The notes below the pieces were generated by a model. The model worked only from the letters and a program-made list of their open reading frames with translations. It was not told where the DNA came from and did no database searches. From Linepithema humile (taxonomy: Eukaryota > Arthropoda > Insecta > Hymenoptera > Formicidae), in the NCBI RefSeq assembly GCF_040581485.1, contig NC_090134.1, positions 20,483,698-20,547,697 of the forward strand: 64,000 nt of DNA, in the 5' to 3' direction. The first letter of the stretch is position 1; the number at the start of each line of letters is the position of its first letter. The position numbers and the translations under genes were made by a program. Below are positions 14,023-27,331 of the stretch, piece by piece.

Positions 14023-17000
14023 GTGAGTACCTTAGTTATCGCAAAACGAGGCATCTAACGATGTGACGCTAGATCCAAACACGCACATGTTACGCGGTCG
14101 TAATTGACGGTTAAAGCGCATCCAAGGCGTGCTCCTGCAAAGCACGCTCCGTAAAATAGCTCGGCGGTCGCCGTCTTTGAAGATACGAGTGTAAACAGAC
14201 GATACACTTGACGCCGCTGGAGAATGGCGGTGGCCGGGCGTGGAGGCGCGAAAAGGATGAGGAAAAGGGCGGAAAAAATGAGACGGGAAGAGAGGTAGGA
14301 GCGGAGGGGGCGATCGTAGGACCCGCGGCGATAATTCAAGCAAAAGGATGCATCAATCCTGCGGGCCCTCCGCCTCTCTCGTCCCGCCGGCACTCCCCTG
14401 TCCAGAAATAGAGTGATGTTCGTGGCGCTGTTTCTCTCACCGTCCCTCCTCTCGTCGGCGTTCCCACAAACTCGGTCTCCCCCGGGAAAAGCCGGATGAC
14501 TGCCGATTTTTCCTGCCCGCACTCCGCCGCGCAACGTTCCCCCACGACGCGTCGTACAGCGCGCACTTTACAAACATAAATCTCCGCTCGCACGCGCAGG
14601 GGTCGATGCCACCCCCGAAACTAATCGAATTCGGATTCGCGCCGATTTGGCGTGATGCATTCTGCTTTGTTCGGACGCGACAGGTTGTCATGGATTTTAC
14701 ATGAAAAAAAAAACAAAGTTATTGTACATGTCATTTTAGCTTGCGTCGGATTAATATTAAATGCGACTTCTTAGACATTATGATATCGATTACTCGTTTA
14801 ATCGAGATTTATGACGTTAAATTCAAGGATCATTTTGTAGCGCGTTATCAGCCTGACGCAATGAAAATATAAGGAAAACTGAACAGTTTGATAAGTTGAA
14901 AAATCGCCCGCCGAAATAAACAGTGCGTAATCGGAAAAGAAATGAATTTAGTGCCACGCGAGTTAACAGAAATTAATTTATCGCGGTGATAAATTGTGTC
15001 TCGCGTGCACTTAAGCCGTCCTTTACCCCTTTCACTATTAATGATATTACTGAGGTCGCAGTAGTCCGGGGAGAGCAATTAAATTTCTTCGCCCTGAATT
15101 GGAAGTAAAAGCACAAAACGTTTTCGCACAACGTCTGTTAACATCGCGTACGCGGCGGTGTTATGAATCCGTTTTGCGGAATTATTTATCTTTTAATCTC
15201 GCGTGAAAGCTTCATTTATTGGCGAGAGTGCTCCGCGTGCAATAAAACTTTTCTCGTTGCGCGGGCCGATATCATAACATTTTTGTCCCCGTGCGTTTTA
15301 TTGGATTGAGAGCCGCCAAAGTGGCGATCATTTGTATCAATTTGCCGCGTGTTGCAAGAATCTACCCACGAAATATAGTGATAGCGCGTTCCTTCGAGTT
15401 TTTACGGAATTGCGTTCTCATAAAAATTACGTGGACACGTGGCGAAGTCGTTTGCGGTTGCTCTTCGGTATTTCTCTGCGAAAATAATGTGTTCGACGGT
15501 TAATATTAAAGATGAAGACTTTGCGCGTGCAAATAATTGCTGAAAGTTCAGCGCTTTACCGTCAAACAAATGTCAAAAACTTGAAAGCGACGCATTAGCT
15601 TTTCTCCTTGCTTTTTTTTCTGAAAACAAAATCTAAAGTCGTTGATCCCGCTATTTGTTGAGCTGTTCGTTTCTACTGTTTTTACATTTTCACTCGGGGA
15701 GCAAAGGAAAAAAGAGAAAAATACGCTTGTATTTCTGCCGGAAGTAGCAGCACTTAATAACGCGTACGCGGCTCGCTCGAATGGTCACAACAAAGTTAGC
15801 ACTTAGAGATTTAAAGGCAGTTAGAGTCCGGAGGTTCTCGCTCTCCACTTTCCCATCTGATTTAGTAAAACGCATCTTGGGACATTCGGCCTAATACATT
15901 TCGACCGCGTGTATAGTAGGGAGGAGACTCGAGTCTGAAGAAGAAGCGTCTTCTCGTAGAACAAAGCTCGCCGCCTTCGCCAGGCATCAGGCACCTCCTA
16001 GCTTTCGCTCTTTTTCTTTTTGACGCCGGGAACGTTAACCAGATCACCGGATGCCCGGGACACTTTTCTCACCCACTCGACGTCGTTATCTACGCCGCTG
16101 AGAGCGGGACGGCCATAAAGCGAGACCTGTTTCGTACTCGGGTCTTATTGAAAAGTCCCATTAATTTCGCATTCCTCGCAGCAATAAAGTGCGCGTCTAT
16201 CGGCGGGCGAATTCGGTGTGTACTTATCGCGAACCGCTGGCAAGATAAGCCGGAAGAAGTAGCGGGAGGGATGAGCCAACGCGCGTCGATGGACCGCGAG
16301 AGAATCATTTATCGCGGTTACTCTGTAATTTTGTCATCCGGCGACTCCGTTCTGCGGTTACCGATGCTCGTTAAGGCCGTACGCAAAGTGCCGTGATTAT
16401 TGCCACCGCGATAGCACCTTCGCTCGTCGAACTTCATAAAGAAGAGATTACCTAATGGCTTCTCCTTATCTTATTAACCCTCGATATACCTGTGCCGCTC
16501 GTTCCGCTTATCTTCACGTTAATATCGAGCTGCTTACGCCAGATGGAAGTCTCTCGCCGCGCTCGCGTGTGTGGGTGATTACGCGTTTCTCGCTGCGTGT
16601 TTTGCGTGCAACCGGGAGTAATAACGCAGCTGCGGTAGCGCGAACGTGGGTTTCAACGGTCCGTCGACTCTTCACTAGATACCTCTGCGATCCTGGGCCT
16701 CCAAAGGTCTCTATTTCCATTCTCGGAAATAATTGCAAGCGAATCTCGCCGTTTCTAGCATCCGCGCGTGCTTTGCGTTTTCGACTTCCGTTCGACTTCT
16801 GCAGCTTGAACGATTTCTTCGGAAAGATCTTATACATGCAAGCTGATGTAAGGTTTCCCGAGTTGTATCACACTGGTGCGTTGACTTCTCGTTGCACGAA
16901 ACACTACCCCTCGCGGCGTTCTCGCGTGTCGACGACGTTCCGACGCACGTTCGGGGCGCACGTTGTTTCCCCCGTCGCTCTCATCAATGTTGCAGATCAG

Positions 17001-18670
17001 CACGCAATGACCCCAGCTGACACGGGCCGCGATACTCTAAGTGGTTTTGCTCATAAAGCTGTAACGGCTAGGATAATGCCGTTAGTAAGTGTTCTTAAGT
17101 ATGGGGATGAGTAACACGGGTACAAGAGCGCACATGCGACCCGCGAGAAAGAATGTCTCATCGCGATCGAAGTAGCTTTTATCGCGAACAAATCAGCGCG
17201 AGTCTTCATATTCGAACTGTCTGACAAAGTGAATTGCAAATTATCAAAATTTACGACAATTAATGGTTTAAAAAGGTATTTAAAAAGTAGCGGATTTTTT
17301 TATTTATGGCGCATCTTAGCATTTTGTAAAGTCTGCGCGTATAGCTATTTCTAATCTGGTTATTTCAGGATTTATAGCACGATCGCGTTAATAGGCTCTC
17401 TTGCCTGCATTGTTGCTCCTAAATTTATAAACGATTTCCACGAATATTAAACGTGAATACATTAGACTGACGGCTATTCGTATACATTACTAACAGGTAT
17501 CGGACGAATAATAGTCCATAAATTCGAACGATTTATGCAAGAAGCTTCGCTTCGATGTCTCCGCGACGTAAATTATGCGGCTGTCCGTATTTCATTGAAT
17601 GCAGAAGAATACTTCACAATTCCGAAGGTGATATTTACATTTTCCTTCTGACACGATTTGCGAGCGCGGTTTGGGCGGGGTCAACTAACGCTCCCGCGTT
17701 ATTTTTACAATCTCGTTTCGGTGCCTCCATTGCGACAGCTCTCTCGTGTCTTACAAACTCGTGCGCGCATAAAGAGAGGAAAAAGTTCGACGGGCGGTAT
17801 CGCGTTACCGGTAGGTAAGGCGCTTTTCTCTTCCTTTTTTTCGCTTTAGAAGGAAGAACGCTCGGCCGAGGGTCTAATAAAATTGAGACACAGCAAGAGT
17901 ATGATGAGTTGCCCAAAATTCGACCTGACATATAAGCGCTCGGGCTTTGAAGGCTGAGGTAGAAAATACACACAGGGTGTATCCGCCTCTTGTGAATTAA
18001 GAATTCCTGCGCTGCTAAAGATGAGAAGATTAAAAATTCTTATGTAGAATGTAACTGGATCAGTGGGCCAAAATTCGCGAAACGATCAGTTTGGAACGAA
18101 ATATCCAGCGAAAATGTAATTTATTTCCGTTTTCTTAAAAAAAAAATTCTCTCTGAGCACCATTGTAAAAAGAACAGACTCGATTATTGTCATATCTGTA
18201 ATATTTGTCTACCCCTTGATAAAGTCGATTTAGAAAATCTCGAAGAACGCTCATTAAGTTGTCCGATAGAAATCACTGAGAGACAAATCGCGTGGCGCAT
18301 TCAACCGTATGCGCCCGATATCACGCTAAATACGGATATATTTAGGTAATATATAGTAATAGCCATTTGATGTGTCCGTGTGATGAGGATCGTCGTTCTG
18401 GAATACTTACGGCCGATCGAACGCTAGGCCGAGAGGAGATTCTAATGAGAGCTCGCTCACTCACTCTCGCAAGATAAGCGTCGCGGCTGGGTAGCCCGTA
18501 ACACGACGCATTCGTCCGTGCATTCCTGTCCGGTTTCCTCCTTTTCTGGTCGCTCCCTGCACCCTTCGACCCCCCTCCGCCCCGTTTCGTGCGCCACAGC
18601 ATCTACTGCGTCTGCAGTACGGCTCTTCCCCATCCTTCCCGGTCGCACGGGCCTATCTCTCCAGCATTCG

Positions 18671-18780
18671 TTTCCTCTCTTTACTCCTTCTTCCTCCTCT
18701 CGTCCCTACCTGATCGCCCCCTCTCCCCTTTCTGCTTCTTCTTTTCTCTCCCTCACCCTCTCCTCGCCTCGCCGTCGTCC
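18671..18780. repeat. Pyrimidine-rich tract
   Basis: About 110 bases dominated by C and T (TTCCTCTCTTT, CTTCTTCTTTTC, CTCTCC type) within a GC-rich island. It lies about 0.4 kb upstream of the small candidate ORF at 19159. Such tracts occur in insect promoters and 5' UTRs and also as plain low-complexity DNA; nothing here decides between these. Confidence 0.7.
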
Positions 18781-19158
18781 ACCCCCGGCGTCTTTTGTCT
18801 TATTATTTTGTCGGCGCGCGCGGCCGGCAGGTATATCTCTCCTTCTACACGGCACTCCTCTCTTCTCTCCTCTCACCGCGATCCCCGCATATAAACATCG
18901 CGGCTTTATCTGAACGTTTTATAGCGTTGAGGTCCCCGCCAGCCGAGGGGATCGGCCGGGATCACCCCGAAGAAGGAGGAGAGAGCCGGATCGGTGCCGG
19001 GCTCTCTTGTACGAAGCGTGCGCGCGCGCGCGGAGCGAAGATCACGGATTCACGGCCTACGCTTCTTCGACTCCTTCGCGATCTTCTCCGTTCCCTTGTG
19101 TGTTCCTTCCTTCGTTCCTGTCCGTCGTCGTTCTCCTCCTGTCCCGCCGCCAATTACA

Positions 19159-19302
19159 ATGTTCGCTTTTGCAAATTTCTGTCTTTGTCTCGCGCTGCCT
19201 GGCGCGATCAGCGCCGAATTCGAAGGACCGGGCGCCGTTCTCCAAGGACCCGATGTAATGATAAAGCGTCCTCGCGGCCCCCCTTACAGGACATCGTCGT
19301 AA
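19159..19302 (+). CDS. Candidate short secreted peptide or first coding exon (unrecognised)
   Basis: A 47-codon frame opens at an ATG with a good insect context (TTACAATG). Its first 19 residues look like a signal peptide: a hydrophobic core (FANFCLCLALPG) followed by AISA, a plausible cleavage site, then EFEGPG. The rest is basic and proline-rich and ends in a TAA. A consensus donor (GTAAGG) starts at 19299, within the last two codons, so this could instead be the first coding exon of a spliced gene. It sits in a CpG- and pyrimidine-rich island of promoter-like composition. I do not recognise the peptide and see no matching downstream exon. A chance frame is quite possible. Confidence 0.2.
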   Translation: MFAFANFCLCLALPGAISAEFEGPGAVLQGPDVMIKRPRGPPYRTSS

Positions 19303-22300
19303 GGAAAAGGAAAAGAAAGGAAACGGCTGAAGTCATTTGCATACTCCGCTCGGGTCTCCTTCCCTTCGTTTCTGTCGTCCTTTCTTTGCTCTTCTTATTG
19401 GCTTTTTCCGCATGAAATACTTAAAGTGATCATACATTCCGCTAAAATGGTGGAGAAAGAACGCAGTTTGCTGTTCTTATTTTTTTCAATACGGTTGGTT
19501 TAGCGATGCAGCTTCTTACTTTCAAATTGCTTTTAAATCTTATTTTTAAATTGATTTTTACATCAGTGAGATACATGGAACTCTTTGTTGACCATGGGTG
19601 ATCGCGAATCACCTGCGTATATTGCCAACTGCATATCTCGATCGAGAAAATTAATTCCGTCAAAGCCGCTACGGTTAGACAGCGATTGAGCTGCGGAAAT
19701 ATAATAAATCCGGGATCGGTATCACGGGGACAGATCTTAATAAGTATATTAATAAGCATATATCAAATCACTTATTCGACGGCTATCATATTTTATTACT
19801 GCGTAGTTAGCTAGACCAACGATTGGATTTGTCATTGAGAATTATAATTTATTGTAATTACATCAATTCTAATCACTCACCGCTTTTTTTTGTTATTCCT
19901 GCGGTTTGCGAAACGATCGCCTGTCAGTCGCCTTGAAAGTTACGGTGATAAACCGATAAGCATGTAAATTCATTCGCACAACGTGTCGCGCATTCGAGGC
20001 GAGTCGCGGTCGCCTCGCAAAATTACGATGTGCAACCGGCGCATGCTGTCCGAAATATAAAAAAACTTTACATTGCGCGAGTTATTTGCACGAAGCGTTT
20101 TATTATTCCGCGTTGTCGGAGAGCGCGAAATAAATCTAATAATAATGTCGCATTGAGGTATTTATGTATTTTGCGCATCGATGTAGTACTCTTTCTCTTC
20201 AGGAACTAATACAGGATATTGAATAAAATCAGCCAACACGTGCAGACGCAACACAAGATTTTGCTTGAAAAATATATTACAGAATATATTGCGGAATGCT
20301 TTTTTTTACGCAAGATTCTATATATATACCCAATGACTTGCGTGAAATTGTGCTATCAACGTATAATTCATTTTCATACATATTATCTCAGTTAGATTAA
20401 CATATCTTTTTAAAGTGTTTCCGTGTTTTTGAAAAATAACTTAAAGTAATTTGCGCGAGTAATTCGCTGTACCGGTTTAATTGAGAATTTAATTATTGTT
20501 TGCTCGTTAATTATCTTTGCATTAAAAATTGTTTTGAAGATAACTAGATCAGGATCTCGGTGCTTATAATGTTCGTTTTTATACAACCATAATTTTTATC
20601 TTTCTTTTTTTTCTTTTTTTTATATAAATAACGTAAGAATTTTTTTTATTTTTTGTATTATTACGTATATTAATTTTATTGTCACGCTAACTGATACGTG
20701 ATTACCGTTGAATATCACACGTTTCAATTTTTCACAGGTCGAAAGAACACTGTTGACACTAGAAAATGTATTCGCGCGTCCAAGAAACGCCATTATTCGC
20801 AGACACTGCTCTCAAAGGCTAGGCGTAAAGATGAGAGTATTTGAAGTTTCTTTGATGCACGTATGGTAAACACGGTTATTAGTAATTGTTGTTTGAATGG
20901 ATGCCAGTTGCACGCTTGTTTGTGTCAGTCGAGATAAGTCTTCCTGCAAGTGATGCGCGACTTCGAATCTATTACGCGTACAAAATCATTTGTTACTTCC
21001 GTTTAGAGTTTGAATAAAGTGTCTTTGAGACATGTGCTCGTGCAGCAACTGACTCGAAGTGCGCCGTAACATTCATTAATTGAAAACGATCCAGCACGAG
21101 CTCTATTTCACAAGATGCCTTGCGTGCGAACCAACGCTGCGCACTTAGTTAGCCATCTAACAAATTTATTTCTGCCAAGATCGCGATTATATTATATTAC
21201 GTTTAGAAAGTCGCAATTAGTTTCGCGTTGCTTGGTAAAAAAATTAATTAATTATTCTTCCAGTGAATATACCATGTTTATGAAAAAATGTTACATATTG
21301 CACTTGATTATTATTTACTGCCAATTTGCAATCGTTAAAAGCTTAATTTAACATCCGAGATATGCAAAATCAAAGAAACTTTCGCAGCATTTGCGATAAT
21401 ATTTTACGAAATATTATGCATGTGCAATCTTATTTGTAATATAACTTTATCATTGCGTTTATAACACTTAAAAGACGGATAACACGATTTTCTAGTTATT
21501 TGCGTTTTTTTTTTTCAACATAAGATATCTCTTTCTATAATAACGGCACATCAGGCGCAGGAGCTTTAAGATCCCTCCAGCTCGTCACAAGTTATGCGTA
21601 GCCCGTATGCGAGTAATGTTCGTTGGTAAAACATCGAGATAAGAGCCAATTAGCTTATCAATATAGAAGGTAGAAGAAAAAGAAAAACAATACACGACAC
21701 ACAGCAATTACAGGCCTACGTTGAACGGAAACGAAATCAACAAAAAGATAGGAAAAAACTTACGTAGCTATCACTTTTATCGCAGACTCATAAATAATGC
21801 CTAATATAAGCCCAGTTTGCACTCGGTGCATCTTATGCATTATTTAATTCCGTTGTGCAGGATAATTTTTAGCGCAAACAGCGACGAACTGGTTGTCGCA
21901 AGGTTCGGTAGAATACGTGCAAACACTCGATATATGTCTCGCTTTCGCGTGACGATTCTCGGGCAGTTCTGCTTCCGATACCTTGCCGTCGCTCCGCTTC
22001 GCGACATGAAAGAAGAAGGTGCGCGTGCACGACGTGGCTCTCTCGATCTCCACTAACGATACAAAGGACAAAAAAGCGCGAGAGCGACTGTAAAATTTAC
22101 GAGGCCTAACTCGCTCTCCGCGATACGCTGCTCATCGGGCGTTTAACGATCGTCGCACAGCGACTACCAACGAGGTTCGACGATATTTACGACGAACGAT
22201 TTTTCGAACAGCGTATTGTGAGGTAAGGAGTGGGTGTGCATGATGTGTCATCAACCGACGCGTGTAGACTTCCATATAAATAGTATTATATTTCACATTT

Positions 22301-23277
22301 TGTTACAGTTCAATAAATATCTTTCAAGTTTTATTTACATAGGCGGCGAGGGGACGCGGGGAAGTTAATAAGAGAGAACCTTTAACCGTGGTCGCGATCT
22401 TCTTTGACCGAAACTGCAAGACGAACGTGCGTAATCAGTGCGTAGAAAGCTTCATTTGAAAAACATCATGAGAAATGATGATCATGTTAACTCTTTGAAT
22501 GATAATACTTGCAATTTCAGACTTAAAAATACACGAAGATGTCGAAATAAAAAACATCACATTTAAATTAATTCAGAAAACTGGTAAGGAAAATATTTTT
22601 ATTGCCACTTGAAATCTGCATTTTAAATAATTATCAGATGCAGATTTAAAAAGTGAAACGCAGAAAATAAAAGTTCGATTGCTTCATTCATTTGATAATA
22701 AAATTTTTCTACCACAAGTTAAAGGTTTTCACGCGCACAACGTTGTTGTAACCCGACGTTACATTGCATTGGCCGTGAATGATAATTCTCTGCAACTATC
22801 TATAATTAACAAATATTTCGCAGCGACAGTAGAAACGAAATCTGTCCCTAACGTCGAAGTATTTATGGCACTAATCTGATCGTCTGCGTGCAATCACGTA
22901 TTCACCAAACATCACATATACGCAATTATTCTCGCGAATTGCTTTCGACACACACTAAATATCTTCGGGATACCAGAAACATATATGATCTCTAGAGTAG
23001 AGATTTTGTGAAATCCAAGAAAATGCAGATTGAATTCCTCAGATGACTGGCAGTGAGTGCGTTGAAGAACGAGAACTTTTCGTTAAATCGGAACGTGTCC
23101 TCCTGCGTCACTAATCTTTAGCCGACGATAATTCACAGTTTTCGCATAATAATTATATGATTAGCGGTTTTTTACTCGCGCCTCGTAGTCAATGATTAAA
23201 GTCAGTAAATGCAGGAACATATAACGAGTTTGCGAGATCAATTCACGAATCATAATCGGTTAACAGCGTCAATCACA

Positions 23278-24375
23278 TTACAATTTCTCAAGCGCGCGAC
23301 TATTCGTTAACAATTCTCTGGTGAGTCTCCACACTTGCTTCGCCGCGTTCTCCAGGCCGCTGGGCGATTTCCCCTTGAAGAGATCGAGATTCGGTAGAAA
23401 ATAGTGCGGGCATCTGCGGCACTGCAGGCAGGAAATCAGCTGCAGGAAGATGCCGTTTATCCGCTCGGCCAGGCAGCCCTCGTCCCACTCCGCCTCGTGC
23501 GGATGCTTCTCGCACTCGTAGAGCAGCAGAGTCTTCATGTGATAGCTGGTAACTGGATTACCCGGCAGATCTAGATGCCGGTCTCTGAGAGTCTTCAGTA
23601 TGCTGAGGCAACGCTTTCTGCTCGCGCCTTGCAGCAATCGATTCTCCGCGTCGATGAAGGACAACGCCCAGGCGTCGCCTTCCATGGCGGACTGCTTGCC
23701 CTGCAGACCTATGCATTCCTTCGACAACATGTCGAAACCTTCCGCCTTCACTTCGGCGACGATGTTCGGATGCGGCCAGGGTATGTGCGCGATCGGCCAA
23801 TGGGAGGCCGATCTCGGCCAGAGCCCGGCGCACTTGAACGCCGGCGTGATCTGCACGACGTATCGCTCTCTTATCCGCAGCTTCACCTCGGTGGTGTCGG
23901 CGATCATCTTAACCGAGTCTCGATATGTGCACTTATCGCACGCCTGCGCCACTAGAGTCTGGAATCGCGAGCGTATCTTTCTAGCCGATAGATAGCCGGA
24001 CGCGGTGATAAATTCGACCCAGAGAGACATGGACCTTTTGCGCCCGTCACTGAGTTTCAGCACGGCGCAGCCGGGCAGAGTGCCGTCGTCCACGAAGTTC
24101 AGCACGCCCATCTGATTCAAGTAGATGACGATCTCGAATTCCGTCGGCGAAATCACGTCGAGGCCGTCGAACCGGCCGTTGTAGTCCGTCAGAGACGAGA
24201 TAAATCTCGGCTCCTGCACCTCCACTTCTTTCAAAACGTCCTGCACCACTCGGCACACCTCCTGGATCGTCTTCGCCACCTGGCTCTTCCTGGTCATCAC
24301 CCGCTCGCCGAAATATTTATTGAACTGATAAACCATTCTGGAGTGCGACGAAATCATATCAGGCGGCACCAGCAT
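23278..24375 (-). CDS. mab-21: Mab-21 family protein, paralogue 2
   Basis: A single-exon gene of 365 residues. Mab-21 proteins share the nucleotidyltransferase fold of cGAS and act in neural, eye and sensory-organ development; a catalytic product is not established for the close MAB21L1/2 group. The frame is co-linear with the family along its length: QEPRFISSL near residue 55, ISPTEFEIVIYLNQ near 80 (the E-F-E acidic pair sits where cGAS has its metal-binding residues), GRKRSMSLWVEFITASG, CLQCRRCPHYFLPN and the C-terminal LEKL. The frame runs further upstream to a GTG at 24396, but the family-like start is the ATG at 24375 (MLVPPDM). It lies inside the rugose intron, antisense to the host, 3.0 kb from its paralogue, with 50 mismatches in 365 aligned residues by my count. 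The upstream side (24376-25000) is CpG-rich, as expected for a promoter. No truncation or frameshift is seen. Confidence 0.97.
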   Translation of the reverse strand: MLVPPDMISSHSRMVYQFNKYFGERVMTRKSQVAKTIQEVCRVVQDVLKEVEVQEPRFISSLTDYNGRFDGLDVISPTEFEIVIYLNQMGVLNFVDDGTLPGCAVLKLSDGRKRSMSLWVEFITASGYLSARKIRSRFQTLVAQACDKCTYRDSVKMIADTTEVKLRIRERYVVQITPAFKCAGLWPRSASHWPIAHIPWPHPNIVAEVKAEGFDMLSKECIGLQGKQSAMEGDAWALSFIDAENRLLQGASRKRCLSILKTLRDRHLDLPGNPVTSYHMKTLLLYECEKHPHEAEWDEGCLAERINGIFLQLISCLQCRRCPHYFLPNLDLFKGKSPSGLENAAKQVWRLTRELLTNSRALEKL

Positions 24376-27331
24376 CGTGGACCGCGCGTAGTGCACGAAT
24401 GGTCACTGCACGGTCTTCAGCTCCTCATTGCATTCTGACGTTTTCACAAGCTTTCCCACCGCTTTGCGTTGCCATCGAGCTGTCTCGCACGGTCTACCGC
24501 ATTGTGAGAGCACGGACAGGCTTGTCGCTCGTAAATCGACGTGAAATTTTGTTAGATTCACCCTCGGTATCCGGATCGTGTTCGCCAGGACGCGCCGTAC
24601 GCCGGGGGATACCAACGCAACGAAAAGGCTAGGTATCACGAGCGTCTCCGTCCAGAAGCAGATTGCCGACTGCGCTGTTGTCTACCTCCTCCGCGTCACC
24701 CACTCTTCGCGGCAAGCACAAGCATACAAGAACATTGGCACCGCCTCTTCCAACGGATTACGCCTCCCGACAAGATTCCTTGCCCAACCGGTGGTGCCTC
24801 GTGCCAGACGGGCGTGGTTAGCTGCGCCAGACCGACAAGATCGATCCGGCACACGAGGCACTCTGGCAGCGTTTGTGTGTAGCGTAGAGGGACGAGGGTA
24901 ATGCGAGGTAACCCTCGTGGTAGCCCTTCTTCCTCCCCATGAATTATGTAGGAACCGCTCGGTTTATTTCCCATCCGCGAGGGCTCCGGTTCCTCCCCCC
25001 CGCAACCCTTTTAGTTATTCCGAAATTTTCGACATGGTGGACCATGGTCGTGTCTGTACTGCCGGATAGAGTTACCTCGAGCTCCTTCGCATCAAGGATA
25101 TTTTGTTTACAATAGGTCGGCATTGGCACTCAGTGAACTGTAATAATTATCCCTCATTATTGCAGCTAGTTGATTGACATCAGAATCATTGAAAAATGTG
25201 GCGCTTTGAAGCATGAATAAACTGATTTGAATATCTGACACGAGACATCGGCTGGAAGAACATTTGATTTTTTTAATTCTTGAATAACTAAACAAATATA
25301 TTCTTATAGCAATAACTATAAAAAAAAAACAATATTATCTTTTACACAATTGCATATTTTAATCATTATCTTAATCGTTTAAGTATTTTTTTTAACAATT
25401 CTATAAATTTTTATATTATCAAGCAAATAGTTAAATTAAATTTGTTAGCAGAAGTAGCTATTCGTATATAATGTTGATGTTGTCCACCGTAAGAATACTA
25501 CTGATTTTACATGATATAAAATGAAGAAGAAAGCGGGAGGAGTTAAAAAAGATTAAAAAACATTAATATTTTAACGATGAAAATGCTGCAGCTTTTTACA
25601 GTGAAGAATGTGTATTAATTTGAGATCTCACAATCAATAACGATCTTTACTGTCCGTGTTAGAGTGCAATAACAATTATTGTACGCATTTGGAAGTAGTC
25701 GAATGTGTAGTAAAGCAAGGAAAGTGAATGGCACCGGTTAACGAATGTCAGGAAAGGAAGACGCGAAACGATTATGGATAAAATTAAGATAAGAACGTGA
25801 TATTCCATGCTGGCGTATAATGAAGATGACAGTCTGTTTTGCTGCTAGCGCGCGCGAATCGTTTCAGAGTTCTATAACTTACACGCTAAGGTACAAATAT
25901 GGCATAATAATGGTGCAATAAATTTATTATGATTTGATATACTATGAGAAACGTACTCTTGTAAAAGGACGGCAATTTTACGAAAAATCAATTAAGGAAA
26001 TTATAAAATACACACGCACACGCATTAATTTATCGAATAACGTTACCAAGATGAGTTAAACGTTTCAACTCAAATGCTTGGAAATGGGATGTAATTTCTG
26101 GGTAGAATAATTTCATTGATTTTTAATAATAACGTTTAATTAAAGGTGATAAATGCATTTATTCATTATTTACATTCCATATTTCAAATAATGATCCAAT
26201 TATAAAATAAATATTCTTTAAATAATATAAAAAATATGTATACCACATATATATACATATAACAATGAGCAGTCAAACCACCGTCGGAAGCTTGCTGGTA
26301 ACCGATTATAAATATCAAATCAATAAGAATAACAAATCACATTATGCTGTAGATGAACATATAATTATAGCAATCGTCAATTGAAATGTATTACATATTT
26401 TACATAGGCAAGTAACGCGGATTTAGAATGCTAGAATGGTTCTGTTCCGTTAAAATATATTTTCGATATATAAAAATTCCGTCAAGAGAATTTTATACAG
26501 AATATTATTGAACATTCGGAGAAGATTAGATCTTCAGAATTTATTTTTTTATCTTATTGCAATTCTTGTATTTGTCGCTTGATAATTTGAGATGAAATAA
26601 TTATTATCACACTAAACAATTATACGAGATATTCTATTTTGAGAAAACCAATCGCACACAATCCATATGTATTACGACATGACGCGTTATATTAATTATC
26701 GAGATATGCATTTAACACTTAACTAGTCGCGTGGAATATCGTGAGTTCGGCTGACGGAATCTTTATTTCACAGTAATATAAATTGTTTAAGTAAGGCATT
26801 GATATATTAACTTCGAGAGAAACCTTGTAACTTATCGAAATCTAACACGGAACTGTCATGTTGCATTATATTTCACGGCACGTTAAAATATTCAGCTGTC
26901 TGTAATATTTTTCTTTCGAATACTCGCGATAAATTTTATTCGATATTTATCTGTGCGGATATTATTGCGCTATTCGCTAATTAATCGTGCATTTTGATTT
27001 CCACGCGACTACTTGAACGTTAGAAATAAAAAAACTCTTTTATCTACCGAAGGATCATTATTGCTCGTTGAATCGTGATTGTTACTAAAAGAAACGATTT
27101 TCACTTGAAATGGTTTACGTGTCGAGAATCATTTGTAACAATGCACTATCTCTAAGCCCTTGATACAAGCGTGTATTAAGTAATAACAATAACTGCAATA
27201 TCGTTCGCGTGTAGTATCGGAGAAGCATGTAATACCATGCGGCAGCAACGTTCTGAAAATTCTGTTACACGTATCAACGTGCGATTCCTCGCTCTTCGAC
27301 TTGTCGCACGTTTTTCCGAAACAGGAAGATG
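24376..27331. other. Spacer between the two mab-21 genes
   Basis: The first 0.6 kb (24376-25000) is CpG-rich and lies upstream of the minus-strand mab-21 gene, so it probably holds its promoter and 5' UTR. The remainder to 27331 is strongly AT-rich, without any credible coding frame, and probably includes the 3' UTR of the upstream paralogue, which reads towards it. No repeat or transposon remnant stands out. Confidence 0.6.

Larger units (their letters stand above)
14023..23277. other. Intronic sequence; no supported exon
   Basis: This stretch holds CpG-rich islands at about 14160-14640, 16140-17110 and 18380-19420, separated by AT-rich DNA. A 219-codon plus-strand frame (16455-17114) and a 206-codon frame (18795-19415) occur in the islands but resemble nothing known. 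The 3' side (about 22300-23277) probably contains the 3' untranslated region of the minus-strand mab-21 gene; TTTATT (AATAAA on the minus strand) occurs near 22333 and 22598, but neither can be shown to be used. Confidence 0.5.

Noticed and set aside
18795..19415. 206-codon plus-strand open frame
   Set aside because: Crosses a pyrimidine-rich tract and competes with several overlapping frames; Ser, Arg and Leu runs only.
23575..23995. Plus-strand open frames across the mab-21 genes (also 27557-27781 and 28166-28462)
   Set aside because: Shadows of the GC-rich minus-strand mab-21 coding sequence.
24376..24396. Upstream extension of mab-21 paralogue 2 to 24396
   Set aside because: The codon there is GTG; the family-like ATG (MLVPPDM) is at 24375.
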